A DNA stretch of 64,000 bases from Spirochaetaceae bacterium (GCA_002730875.1 PCBI01000012.1:1-64000), one strand, 5' to 3'. Positions 8,902-17,687 are shown, counted from the first letter of the stretch. The notes: generated by a model from the sequence alone, not told the origin. Translations and numbers: made by a program.

Positions 8902-10624
8902 TAACCTGTTGTGTTTGCCGGAGGCAAATATACTGGATGTTTACCGGATCTTTAATGAAGCCGCGGCCCTTGGCTTGCCTGTTGGCATAGCTCTCGTCGT
9001 AGATGCATCTGGATCTCTACTTGGTACAATAACGGATGGGGACATTCGGAAGGCGATAACAGATCGGGCAAGCCTGGACCTAAAGGCTCAGCAAGTTATG
9101 GAACCCAATCCGATCCTGTTCAGCATTCATGACTCATTAGGTGATGTCGTGGAGAGGCTTCCCAACGAACTGGCCATGAGGGGCCGCAAGAGTAAAAAGT
9201 ATTTGTCCAAGATCGTCTTTGTCGATTCTGAGCGTCGGCCACAGAGAGTCATTGAGTATCATCAGATCTGGGAACAGCGAGTGGCTAGCCATCGCCATGT
9301 TTCCGTAGTGGGTCTCGGCTATGTGGGGCTCACTCTGGCGGCCACATTGGCCGAGGCTGGCTTCAAAGTCACTGGCGTGGATGTGGATGAGTTTCGCTTG
9401 CAGGAGCTGGCTGCCGGGCGATCCTACATTCATGAAGTCGGATTGGATGAACTAATTCGAGAGCAGTTCGGAAAGAATCTATTCGTTTCCGGTAGTATCC
9501 CCATTGGTAGCGACGTTTTTATTATCAGCGTCGGTACTCCGGTAGACAGGAGTACTGGAGAGCCGCTGCTTCAATTCATAGAGAAGGCCTCTGAAGAAAT
9601 TGGGGCTAAATTGACACAGGGGGCCCTGGTCATTCTCAGGTCCACGATTCCCATCGGTACTAGCAGGGGCGTAGTTGTTCCGATTCTCGAAAGGGTCAGT
9701 GGTCTTCGCGTCGGTATTGATTTTCACCTTTCTTTTGCTCCTGAACGAACTGCCGAAGGCCGTGCACTTAAGGAACTGCGGTCGTTGCCTCAGGTGATTG
9801 GTGGGTACGATCGTGATTCGCTGGAAGCCACTGTGGCTCTCTTTCGGGACTTGACTAAAACGATAATCCGAGTTGAATCTCTCGAAGCGGCGGAAATGGT
9901 GAAGCTGATAAACAATACTTTCCGAGACCATATTTTTGGCTACGCTAATCAAATGAGCAAGATTGCGGCGAAATTCAATATTGACATCGAGCAAGTGATT
10001 CATTCTGCAAATGATGGGTACCCCCGGGATCCTGTACCGTTGCCTAGTCCTGGAGTGGGCGGTCCCTGTCTCACAAAAGATCCATTCATTTTTGCCAAGG
10101 TTGCTCGCGACCAAGCCCTTGATCCGACGCTATTTATGCAAAGTCGCGCGACAAACGAATCCATGCACGATCACGTCCTGAAGCAATTCGAAGCAGGGCT
10201 AGAGCGGGCGGGCAAGAAAATCGAGGATTGCCGCGTTCTGCTCTGTGGTCTTGCCTTTAAGGGGGAACCCGAAACCGGCGACATCCGGGACTCCTCGTCC
10301 CTGGCGATCGCTAGACAACTTGCTCGGAAGGTAAAGGTGCTCAGCGTCTACGATCCAGTGGCAACGGCCGAGGAGATTGCATTGGAAGGGCTGACTTCAG
10401 CGCAACTTCCGGGAGCATTCGTAGGAATAGATGGTGTGCTATTCCTGAACAACCACAAGAGCTTTGAGAAAATCGACACGTTTAGCATGGTCAGGTCAAT
10501 GGCCGAGTATCCCGTAGTTTTTGATGGTTGGAGAGTATTCTTTAAACAGGATATTCTGGCAACGCGGCCCGCCGTCTATGTATCCCTTAGCCTTATTGAA
10601 ACCTCACTGGAGGTTGAAAATTGA
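8885..10624 (+). CDS. CBS-domain / nucleotide-sugar dehydrogenase fusion
   Basis: A 579-residue two-part protein. Residues 1-135 are a CBS-type module (LVVDASGSLLGTITDGDIRKAI) of the kind normally fused to sugar nucleotidyltransferases. Residues 138-579 are a UDP-glucose/GDP-mannose dehydrogenase-family enzyme with the NAD loop VGLGYVGL, catalytic Cys395 in GGPCLTKDP, and the C-terminal substrate domain starting at LCGLAFKGEPETGDIRDS. Such enzymes oxidise C6 of a nucleotide sugar to a uronic acid through a Cys thiohemiacetal. The CBS part may sense a nucleotide or metabolite and gate the pathway. The ATG overlaps the preceding gene. Substrate is unknown; WecC-type HexNAc dehydrogenases are the closest match by eye. 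Confidence 0.85.
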   Translation: MTQKIDNLLCLPEANILDVYRIFNEAAALGLPVGIALVVDASGSLLGTITDGDIRKAITDRASLDLKAQQVMEPNPILFSIHDSLGDVVERLPNELAMRGRKSKKYLSKIVFVDSERRPQRVIEYHQIWEQRVASHRHVSVVGLGYVGLTLAATLAEAGFKVTGVDVDEFRLQELAAGRSYIHEVGLDELIREQFGKNLFVSGSIPIGSDVFIISVGTPVDRSTGEPLLQFIEKASEEIGAKLTQGALVILRSTIPIGTSRGVVVPILERVSGLRVGIDFHLSFAPERTAEGRALKELRSLPQVIGGYDRDSLEATVALFRDLTKTIIRVESLEAAEMVKLINNTFRDHIFGYANQMSKIAAKFNIDIEQVIHSANDGYPRDPVPLPSPGVGGPCLTKDPFIFAKVARDQALDPTLFMQSRATNESMHDHVLKQFEAGLERAGKKIEDCRVLLCGLAFKGEPETGDIRDSSSLAIARQLARKVKVLSVYDPVATAEEIALEGLTSAQLPGAFVGIDGVLFLNNHKSFEKIDTFSMVRSMAEYPVVFDGWRVFFKQDILATRPAVYVSLSLIETSLEVEN

Positions 10625-11313
10625 GAGTCCTCGGTGTTATTCCAGCGCGTGGCGGCTCCAAAGGTGTGAAGGACAAGAATATTCGCCTCTTACATGGGAA
10701 ACCACTTCTGGGTTGGACCGCGCGGGCGGCTCTCCCCAGCGATCTCACAGATCTGATCCTGAGCACAGATTCTGAGCAGATTGCCTCTGTGGGAAGGGAG
10801 TGGAAAATCGAAGTGCCATTCATTCGTCCCCCGGAATTGGCCGCGGACGATTCGAAGTCGATCGATGTCATGCAGCATGCTCTCACCGCCCTCCAGTCCC
10901 AGGGTCGTCGCTACGATGCCGTCATGATGCTGCAGCCCACGACACCTTTCCGAAATACGAATGATATCAACGCATGTATTGCTCTGCTTCAGGAGACTCA
11001 GGCCGATAGCGTTATAAGCGTCGAAGAAGTAGAAGCGTACCATCCGGCCAGAATGAAGTTCATGGAGCGTGGATTTCTTGTTGATCCCCCTTTTCAGGAG
11101 ACATACGAAAACCAGCCCCGGCAGGAGCTTGCTCCAATGTTTATTCGCAATGGCGCTATCTATCTTACCCTTTCGAGCGTCATCATGTACGGTTCTTTCA
11201 AAGGGCGGCGTTGCGCCGGGTACGTAATGCCCCATTCTCGATCAGTCAACATTGACTCGTTGGAGGATTTTGAATATGCGGAATGGCTGGCCCGGAGAAA
11301 TGAGAATTTATAA
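10621..11313 (+). CDS. Acylneuraminate (CMP-sugar) cytidylyltransferase
   Basis: A 230-residue NeuA-family enzyme, which activates a nonulosonic or similar keto-acid sugar with CTP. The N-terminal motif IPARGGSKGVKDKNI is diagnostic, followed by STDSEQIA, LQPTTPFR and the C-terminal NIDSLEDFEYAE. It must start at TTG 10621, whose TTGA overlaps the preceding stop. No ATG lies near the conserved N-terminus. This is the first of three nucleotidyltransferases of this type in the locus (see 30598 and 37715). It lies beside the short NeuB-like synthase at 12353, so its substrate is probably that product rather than legionaminic or pseudaminic acid, though this is inference from order. Confidence 0.9.
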   Translation: MRVLGVIPARGGSKGVKDKNIRLLHGKPLLGWTARAALPSDLTDLILSTDSEQIASVGREWKIEVPFIRPPELAADDSKSIDVMQHALTALQSQGRRYDAVMMLQPTTPFRNTNDINACIALLQETQADSVISVEEVEAYHPARMKFMERGFLVDPPFQETYENQPRQELAPMFIRNGAIYLTLSSVIMYGSFKGRRCAGYVMPHSRSVNIDSLEDFEYAEWLARRNENL

Positions 11314-12274
11314 CCTGGAACCAGAGCATTTCGCTCCGGAAGATCTAAGGAGACTAGACTCCCTTGGGACGCTAGAGTGCGATGCCGATTCGCTGGCCCG
11401 GCCATCCGCTATTGTAGCCTTTCAACCGGATGTCTTGATTACTCGATTGGGCTTTCGCACCGATGCGGCATTGCTTGCGCAGTTAACTCGTCTGCGGTAC
11501 ATAGTATCCTGCACAACGGGCTTAAACCACATTGACCTGGATTATTGCCGGGACCAGGGGCTGGAGGTATTGTCACTGAAGGGTGAGTCCGATTTTCTGC
11601 AGAACATCACCAGCACTGCTGAGCACACCTGGTTTTTGGTTCTTGCGCTTCTAAGGCAGGGACCCCTTTTGCAGGCAAAGGTTGCCTCGGGCAGTTGGAA
11701 TCGAAAAGATTTCTTTTGCAGGGAAGCCAGGGAACAAACTCTGGGCATAATTGGCTTGGGGCGTCTTGGAACGATCTTGCTTAAATATGCGGAGGCCTTT
11801 GGAATGCAGGTTCTCGCGACCGACCGGAATCCTGGCAAAGAGAGCCTGGTGAAGGCCGGATCTTTTGTCTCTCTGACACAGTTGCTCGAAAGGTCTGACA
11901 TTATATGTCTGATGGTGGACTATTCTGAGGAGAATCGGCACCTGATATCCGGGACAGAATTTGCGCAAATCAAGAACGGAGGCTTCTTTGTCAACACGGC
12001 CCGCGGCGAATTGGTAGATGAGAACGCTCTCTTGGAAGCATTGCGATCGGGAAGACTCTCCGGGGCAGCTCTCGATGTTTTGGAGGGGGACTCCGAATGG
12101 TCAGATAGTGTCCCTCCCGGTAACGCGTTGTGGAACTATGCGATGGAGCATGACAACCTAATAATCACACCCCATGTTGGAGGTCACTCGTTGGAAGCAA
12201 TTCACAAGACGAGAGCGTTCATGGTGCGAAAACTGGAATTGGCGCTGGACAAGAGTGCACCTGGTTTTGACTAG
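11300..12274 (+). CDS. D-isomer-specific 2-hydroxyacid dehydrogenase
   Basis: A 324-residue NAD-dependent dehydrogenase of the SerA/GhrB type. The Rossmann loop IIGLGRLGTI lies near residues 150-160. The catalytic Arg is in NTARGELVDE, and the His of the Glu/His pair is in ITPHVGGHS. It interconverts a 2-keto acid and a D-2-hydroxy acid. Set between a CMP-sugar synthetase and a NeuB-like synthase, it may supply or modify the keto-acid partner, or act on the nonulosonate itself. No standard sialic-type pathway includes this step. ATG 11300 begins the conserved MRIYNLEPEHF and overlaps the upstream gene by 14 bases; a longer in-frame start at 11252 is embedded in that gene and unlikely. Confidence 0.9.
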   Translation: MRIYNLEPEHFAPEDLRRLDSLGTLECDADSLARPSAIVAFQPDVLITRLGFRTDAALLAQLTRLRYIVSCTTGLNHIDLDYCRDQGLEVLSLKGESDFLQNITSTAEHTWFLVLALLRQGPLLQAKVASGSWNRKDFFCREAREQTLGIIGLGRLGTILLKYAEAFGMQVLATDRNPGKESLVKAGSFVSLTQLLERSDIICLMVDYSEENRHLISGTEFAQIKNGGFFVNTARGELVDENALLEALRSGRLSGAALDVLEGDSEWSDSVPPGNALWNYAMEHDNLIITPHVGGHSLEAIHKTRAFMVRKLELALDKSAPGFD

Positions 12275-12352
12275 GTTCCGCGTCCTAAACTTTTTGTTCC
12301 ACCGGCCTTATGGCTGCATCTAGAAAACACCCATTTACAAAAGGAGAAATCA

Positions 12353-13318
12353 ATGAGCGAGCATGTTACAATTATTTCCGAATGTTGTCAGAATCACAAT
12401 GGAGACCGAGAGATCCTCAAGAGAATGATTCACGAATCAGCAAATGCTGGTGCCCATTACTGTAAAATTCAGGCTATCCGGTCACATGAACTCGTTTATC
12501 GCGAGCGCTTCGAAGAAGGCGTGCGCGACGCTTCTGGTATCGTAACCTCCATAAAGCGGCCGTTCGCCCCCGAAAAGGAGAGGCTTGGTAGACTTGACCT
12601 TACGCCTGAGGATGAGGCCTGGTTTGTCGACGAGTGTTTGCGAGCGGGTGTAGCTCCGATGATAACAGTCTTCACCCGGGGAGCGATTGACGAAGTGGCC
12701 GAAATGGGCTTTGAAGCGGTTAAAGTGGCTAGCTATGATTGTGCATCTTATCCCTTGCTCCGTGATGTGCGGCAGCGCTGGTCTCGAATCTTTGTCTCCA
12801 CAGGGGCAACGACAGATCCGGAAATTGCTAGAGCAGCCAGCGTGCTGGACGGATCAGATTTCGAGTTCTTACATTGCGTTACCATCTATCCGACTCCGCT
12901 GCCCGCATTGAACCTTATCAGGATAAATTACTTGAAGCGCTTTACATCCGCCGTTGGATTCTCGGACCATACTCGCCCCGGGGAGACTGGCCTTGCGGCT
13001 TCAAAAATGGCAATGGCCATGGGGGCCACATCCGTTGAACGCCATTTTACCGTGCTTGATCCGTCGGAAACTAAGGATGGCCCCGTTTCCGTGTCGCCGA
13101 AAGAGCTTAGACAGCTTGTTGAATTTGGTCAACTTTCGAGAGCTGAAAGGGTTCATAGAGTAAACGAGGAGTATTCGGAGTGGAATTCCTTTTGGGGGAC
13201 CAGGGATCGAACTCTTTCCTCCGAGGAGCTGGCGAACCGAGATTACTATAGGGGACGCTTCGCTTCGATTCGGAACGGACGACCAGTGTTCAATTGGGAA
13301 GATGAAGTCTTTGAGTAG
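12353..13318 (+). CDS. NeuB-family synthase lacking a recognisable SAF domain
   Basis: A 321-residue member of the sialic acid synthase family, which condenses phosphoenolpyruvate with an amino-sugar aldose. Barrel signatures are present: NHNGD (about 14-18), the Lys in CKIQ, FLHCVTIYPTP, GFSDHT and ERHFT, where most relatives have EKHFT. The usual TPF motif is changed to TVFTRG. Unlike LegI and PseI in this window (359 and 350 aa), the C-terminal antifreeze-like (SAF) domain, which closes the partner active site, is reduced to about 40 divergent residues (LSSEELANRDYYRGRF). A strong AAGGAG ribosome site lies at 12341-12346. A 78-base gap precedes it, so it may have its own expression level. 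Confidence 0.85.
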   Translation: MSEHVTIISECCQNHNGDREILKRMIHESANAGAHYCKIQAIRSHELVYRERFEEGVRDASGIVTSIKRPFAPEKERLGRLDLTPEDEAWFVDECLRAGVAPMITVFTRGAIDEVAEMGFEAVKVASYDCASYPLLRDVRQRWSRIFVSTGATTDPEIARAASVLDGSDFEFLHCVTIYPTPLPALNLIRINYLKRFTSAVGFSDHTRPGETGLAASKMAMAMGATSVERHFTVLDPSETKDGPVSVSPKELRQLVEFGQLSRAERVHRVNEEYSEWNSFWGTRDRTLSSEELANRDYYRGRFASIRNGRPVFNWEDEVFE

Positions 13319-13441
13319 TGCACACGGTTTTTTCCGCAGATTCGAGGAGCTCAGTAGACCTGAAGGTCTATAGGCGGCGCGAGCCCAGAGAACTCGGGAA
13401 CAGGCCCTGGTTACAGGGCAGGCGAACCAAAGGAGCAGTCT

Positions 13442-15235
13442 ATGAGAATAATTGGAATCTCTGCGTTTTACCACGATAGTGCAGCGGCGCTCGTAGAAGA
13501 CGGACAAATCCTTGCTGCGGCACAGGAAGAGCGTTTCTCCCGGCGAAAACACGACCCTTCCTTCCCGTCTGAGAGCCTGAACTGGATTTTGGACCAGCAC
13601 AACCTGGATATTGATGACATCGACGCAATTGCTTACTATGAAGATCCAAAGATCAAGCTCCAGCGGGTTCTGGACAGTTTTGCGACTACCTGGCCGGGAG
13701 CGTTTGGTCAATTCAAGAAGGCGTTGGCGTCGCAGCAGAACAAATTAGCCGTCAGGGACTTCATTGCGGCTACGACGGGGTTCAAAGGCGAAATCCTATA
13801 TACTCGGCACCACCTTAGCCACGCCGCTTCTGCCTTCTACCCGTCTCCTTTCAAGAGGGCAGCCTTCTTGACTGTGGACGGGGTTGGAGAATGGGATACT
13901 ACGACTTTTGGCGTCGGAAACGAGTCAGAGATTTCGATTCATAAGAAGATCGAGTTCCCCCATTCTATGGGATTGCTATATTCAGCATTTACCTACTATG
14001 CGGGTTTCAAGATTAACTCGGGTGAATACAAGCTGATGGGCTTGGCGCCCTACGGAGAGCCGAAGTACGCGCAGCTGATTCTAGATAACATGCTGGATGT
14101 TAAGCCGGATGGTTCCTTCCGCCTGAATCTAGAATACTTTGGTCATCTGGGGGGGGCTGGTGCCATTACAGATGCCTTTGCATCACTCTTTGGGCAACCG
14201 CGCAGGGATCCCGAAACAAACCTGACACAGTTTCATATGGACGTGGCCGCTTCTATTCAGTCTGTGCTGGAGCATGTCCTCTTGCGAATCTGCCGCTTCG
14301 TTGCCAATGAAACCGGTGAAGCAAATCTCTGCCTTGCTGGCGGAGTTGCTCTCAATTGCGTCGCCAATGGAAAAATTATCCGGGAGGGTATGTTCAATGA
14401 ATTGTGGATCCAACCGGCCTCCGGGGATGCCGGTGGAGCCATTGGCTCGGCGCTCTATCATTTTCATCGAAGGGCCGGAAGTCGGAGGCCGAAGCCGGCG
14501 ATGAATCCCTACTTGGGGCCGAGATTTTCGGGGTCGGAAATTGAGGCATACCTGAGAAGACGAAATATTCCGTATCGCAAGTCCGGCGCTCTGGAGAGGG
14601 AAACAGCCGAGCTTCTCTCGGGCGGCGCAATCATTGGCTGGTTCCAGGGGCCCATGGAGTTCGGTCCCCGAGCGCTTGGCAATCGAAGCATTCTCGGAGA
14701 TCCGCGGGCCAAGAACATGCAAAAAGAGATGAACCTGCGAATCAAGTACAGAGAATCCTTTCGCCCTTTTGCGCCCATCATTCTCGAGGACAAGGTCGCA
14801 GACTGGTTTGAGTTCCACGGTAAGTCTCCCTACATGCTAATTGTTGCTCCTCTAAAGGAAGAAAAGCGCATCGCATTGACGGAACAGGAGAGTCAGCTAT
14901 TTGGGATCGAGAAGCTAAACACAATTCGGTCTACCGTTCCTGCAATCACCCATGTGGATTATTCGGCTAGATTGCAAACAGTGTCAAGCGACCTCAACCC
15001 TCGATTGCATCGTCTGCTAGAAGAGTTCGATGCGCTGACCGGTTGCCCCATACTGGTCAATACCTCCTTTAACGTTCGCGGAGAGCCGATCGTGCTTTCC
15101 CCGGACGATGCCTATACATGTTTCATGCGAACAGGTATGACGCACCTCATACTGGATGAATACATTGTAACGAAAGATGAACAACCAGTTTTCGAGGAAT
15201 CTAAAGACTGGCGCGAGCAATTTGAATTGGACTAG
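13442..15235 (+). CDS. Carbamoyltransferase, NodU/TobZ family (copy 1)
   Basis: A 597-residue O-carbamoyltransferase that adds a carbamoyl group from carbamoyl phosphate, via carbamoyl-adenylate, to a sugar hydroxyl. Typical features are the N-terminal SAFYHDSAAALV and EERFSRRKHD, the metal-binding HHLSHAASAFY, the LMGLAPYG motif, GGVALN, EFGPRALGNRS and a C-terminal FNVRGEPI. Full length for the family. It starts at ATG 13442 after AAGGAG at 13430-13435. A second carbamoyltransferase at 32503 is clearly diverged from this one, so they probably act on different sugars. Substrate inference: the sugar made by the preceding short-NeuB pathway. Confidence 0.92.
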   Translation: MRIIGISAFYHDSAAALVEDGQILAAAQEERFSRRKHDPSFPSESLNWILDQHNLDIDDIDAIAYYEDPKIKLQRVLDSFATTWPGAFGQFKKALASQQNKLAVRDFIAATTGFKGEILYTRHHLSHAASAFYPSPFKRAAFLTVDGVGEWDTTTFGVGNESEISIHKKIEFPHSMGLLYSAFTYYAGFKINSGEYKLMGLAPYGEPKYAQLILDNMLDVKPDGSFRLNLEYFGHLGGAGAITDAFASLFGQPRRDPETNLTQFHMDVAASIQSVLEHVLLRICRFVANETGEANLCLAGGVALNCVANGKIIREGMFNELWIQPASGDAGGAIGSALYHFHRRAGSRRPKPAMNPYLGPRFSGSEIEAYLRRRNIPYRKSGALERETAELLSGGAIIGWFQGPMEFGPRALGNRSILGDPRAKNMQKEMNLRIKYRESFRPFAPIILEDKVADWFEFHGKSPYMLIVAPLKEEKRIALTEQESQLFGIEKLNTIRSTVPAITHVDYSARLQTVSSDLNPRLHRLLEEFDALTGCPILVNTSFNVRGEPIVLSPDDAYTCFMRTGMTHLILDEYIVTKDEQPVFEESKDWREQFELD

Positions 15236-15238
15236 ATC

Positions 15239-15367
15239 ATGAAAACTATCTATTACCTATTGAGGCTTCCGGTCAGAAAAATATGGTTAATCTTGAGCGG
15301 ACGGCGCAGCGAAATTTTGAAGGCGGATCCGACACAGGAAACGTATTGGCAGGATGAACGTGTTTAG
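15239..15367 (+). CDS. Small ORF (42 aa) after carbamoyltransferase 1
   Basis: ATG at 15239 starts three bases after the carbamoyltransferase stop. The 42-codon frame ends at TAG 15365-15367, overlapping the start of the SGNH gene by 14 bases, the same packing as genuine genes here. The sequence has an N-terminal hydrophobic/aromatic stretch (YYLLRLPVRKIWLIL) that could sit at the membrane, then a charged tail. Carbamoyltransferase genes in many polysaccharide clusters are followed by a tiny membrane protein (DUF5989 type) and SxtJ. This one occupies that place but does not obviously match either. Too short to be certain. Confidence 0.45.
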   Translation: MKTIYYLLRLPVRKIWLILSGRRSEILKADPTQETYWQDERV

Positions 15368-16799
15368 GCGACTTGTACTTGAGCGCTTTGACATAACGTT
15401 CGCGTGCCTATTCGGGGTAACTGTAGCTTGCCTTGGGCTACTGGTATTTTCCCGCAGTCCGTTGCTCTTGATGGCCGTTCCATTGGTAGCTCTGGTTCTG
15501 GTGGAGCTTCTGTTGAGGGTATTTCTCTCTGTCATTGGCGGCCGCCACTATATGTATAGAATTCGACCATACTTCTTGGTCGACGATGCCCGAACAGGAT
15601 ATCGCTTTCGCCGCAATATCAACTCAGAAAGAATTGAATTTCTCTTGTTCGAAAAGTATGCGTTTGCTCCCGGAACGAGCCCGTCGGACGAGCTGAATAC
15701 GAACAAGAAGCAAAGAATCCAATTCTCCACCAACAGCATTGGGCTACGTGGTGCGCCGATAAGGGAGCAGGCCCCGAGATTGCGCGTTTTGTGCAGCGGC
15801 GGCTCTACGACAGCCGGCCAGGGCGTCCATGACAACGAAACATGGCCGCGGCAACTTCAGCAAACAATGGAGCGCGACGGTTACGATGTGGAAGTGGTAA
15901 ATGCCGGCGTTTACGGTTTCGATTCCAGCCAAGAACTGGAGAACCTGCGAGGATTGCTGCCCCACTTAAAGCCAGACTTGCTGATCTTGCACCAGGGCTG
16001 GAATGAGGAGTTTAACTTTAGCTCCCTGGATCTTGGGAGGAGGTTTAAACCCGGAGAGATCAGAAATTACTACGAAAAATATTTCTATTTCTCAAACCGG
16101 AGCAGGGGATTCCCAGGTTGGATGCTTTCGCTGGCTTTGCTTCGGCGCCACTTTGGGCGGCTACGCATTCTCGGAAAAAGGATGAGCTTTACCGCGATAG
16201 ACCGATGGTCAGTTTTGCAATCCAGAGAATACATACTAGCCTGGTTGCAGAACATTAGGGAGATTGAAAAATTGTGCCGGGCTCATGGAGTTGAGCTTTG
16301 GATGGTGCGGTATCCCGGATTGGTGAGCTTTGGCGATAGCGCCGAAGATCTAAAGGCTTATATCGACGGTTCGAGGCTTACTTACTGGCATGCAATGTAC
16401 CAAGCCATCGCACGTGAAAGGGTGAACCAATTCCTGGACCTTCTGCTTCCTTCAGTGCCAGTAATTGACGGAACGCTTCCCTTCACTGCCAGGGGTGAGG
16501 CGCGTCTAGCTCTTTTTTCGGATGAAATCCACCTTACTCCTCTTGGGGAGAGTCTCCTTGGCGCCTGCGTGGCCGACGCCCTGATCAACCGTCTGCAGGC
16601 GAGCGAAAGAGGGGACACGAAAGATTCCGTGAACAGCTCATCCGGCGATCGTGAACGTATACCAATCGGTATCGAAAGCCAGGCTGGAAGAAACTCTCAA
16701 GAGCTGGCAGCATTGATTGCTCGATTACGTGCCCAGTTAAAGGCTCAGGATAGTGAGGGCTCCGATGAGATTCCCACGGACATGTATACTACTTATTGA
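15354..16799 (+). CDS. Membrane-anchored SGNH/GDSL-family hydrolase
   Basis: A 481-residue protein with two N-terminal transmembrane helices (about 14-32 and 35-60) and a large SGNH domain. Catalytic blocks: GGSTT with Ser151 (the GDS motif has become GGS), Gly in NAGVYGFDS, Asn217 in QGWNEEF, and the Asp390-x-x-His393 pair in DEIHLTPLG. The domain likely acts in the periplasm on O-acyl groups of a glycan. Such proteins regularly follow carbamoyltransferases in surface-glycan loci. The last 60 residues are a hydrophilic, Ser/Arg/Gln-rich tail outside the fold. ATG 15354 overlaps the small ORF before it. Confidence 0.8.
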   Translation: MNVFRRLVLERFDITFACLFGVTVACLGLLVFSRSPLLLMAVPLVALVLVELLLRVFLSVIGGRHYMYRIRPYFLVDDARTGYRFRRNINSERIEFLLFEKYAFAPGTSPSDELNTNKKQRIQFSTNSIGLRGAPIREQAPRLRVLCSGGSTTAGQGVHDNETWPRQLQQTMERDGYDVEVVNAGVYGFDSSQELENLRGLLPHLKPDLLILHQGWNEEFNFSSLDLGRRFKPGEIRNYYEKYFYFSNRSRGFPGWMLSLALLRRHFGRLRILGKRMSFTAIDRWSVLQSREYILAWLQNIREIEKLCRAHGVELWMVRYPGLVSFGDSAEDLKAYIDGSRLTYWHAMYQAIARERVNQFLDLLLPSVPVIDGTLPFTARGEARLALFSDEIHLTPLGESLLGACVADALINRLQASERGDTKDSVNSSSGDRERIPIGIESQAGRNSQELAALIARLRAQLKAQDSEGSDEIPTDMYTTY

Positions 16800-16807
16800 G
16801 CGGAGCC

Positions 16808-17683
16808 ATGCAGAATAACCAGATTTTCGACTTTCTCAAACAGTACAGTCTGATCGACGAATCGGAAATTGAGCTCTACAGTGACCGTGTGCGCGATCGC
16901 GATGACGTTCAGGTCTATAGGTGCAAGCGTTCGGGCATTATCTTTCTCTCTCGTACGGATCACCTTGATGATGGACATTATCGCGAGAAGAGTAAATTTC
17001 GGGCCGAAGCCCCGTCAAGTATGGACCTTGCCCGTGCTCTGGGGCACGATGACATCCAGAGGCGCACTACTGCGTACAAGAATCTGGTACTGAAAAAGGC
17101 CTGGTTGGACATTGGTACTGGCAATGGGGCTATTCTTGATGCCATGGGTCCGTTCGCTGCCCGGTGCGCGGGTGTTGAACCTCAGCGCCTTTCTCGGGAG
17201 TACCTGGCCGAACGGGGGCATGAGGTCTACGGCGACATTTCGGAAGTCGGAGACGGATTTGAAGTGGTTTCGATGTTCCATGTGCTCGAACATATCCCAG
17301 ATCAATTAGGCTTTCTAAAGAAGGTACGAAGTCGCTTCTCGAGTGAGGGTACCATGATTGTGGAGGTCCCGCATGCGAGAGATTTTCTTCTGGGATTTGT
17401 CCAAAGTGAAGCTTTTAGGGACTTTACCCTATGGAGCGAACATCTCATTCTGCACACGCGCGAAAGCCTAAAATGCCTAATGGAGCAGGCTGGCTTCCGT
17501 TCTGTCAACATACAAGGGGTGCAAAGGTTCCCGCTGGCGAACCATCTTCATTGGATTTTGCAGGGACGTCCGGGTGGCCATAACCATTGGAGTTTCCTGC
17601 GGAATGCCCAGCTTGATGCCGGGTACGAGAGCATGCTCCAATCTCTGGATCAGACGGACACGCTGGTGGCCATTGCGCAATAA
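16808..17683 (+). CDS. Class I SAM-dependent methyltransferase
   Basis: A 291-residue protein with the SAM-binding motif WLDIGTGNGA near residue 100, an acidic VEP loop and MFHVLEHIPD, typical of Methyltransf_23-type enzymes that methylate small molecules or sugars. The N-terminal 80 residues hold YRCKRSGIIFLS and HYREKSKF segments seen in sugar methyltransferases that normally have a zinc-binding N-terminal domain, but here the Cys pattern is incomplete. ATG 16808 follows GCGGAGCC and begins 9 bases after the previous stop. Target sugar unknown; the context suggests the same residue that is carbamoylated. Confidence 0.8.
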   Translation: MQNNQIFDFLKQYSLIDESEIELYSDRVRDRDDVQVYRCKRSGIIFLSRTDHLDDGHYREKSKFRAEAPSSMDLARALGHDDIQRRTTAYKNLVLKKAWLDIGTGNGAILDAMGPFAARCAGVEPQRLSREYLAERGHEVYGDISEVGDGFEVVSMFHVLEHIPDQLGFLKKVRSRFSSEGTMIVEVPHARDFLLGFVQSEAFRDFTLWSEHLILHTRESLKCLMEQAGFRSVNIQGVQRFPLANHLHWILQGRPGGHNHWSFLRNAQLDAGYESMLQSLDQTDTLVAIAQ

Positions 17684-17687
17684 GACC

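Noticed and set aside
9479..10114. 211-codon frame on the - strand opposite the dehydrogenase fusion
   Set aside because: Lies fully within a motif-rich + strand gene; no motif of its own.
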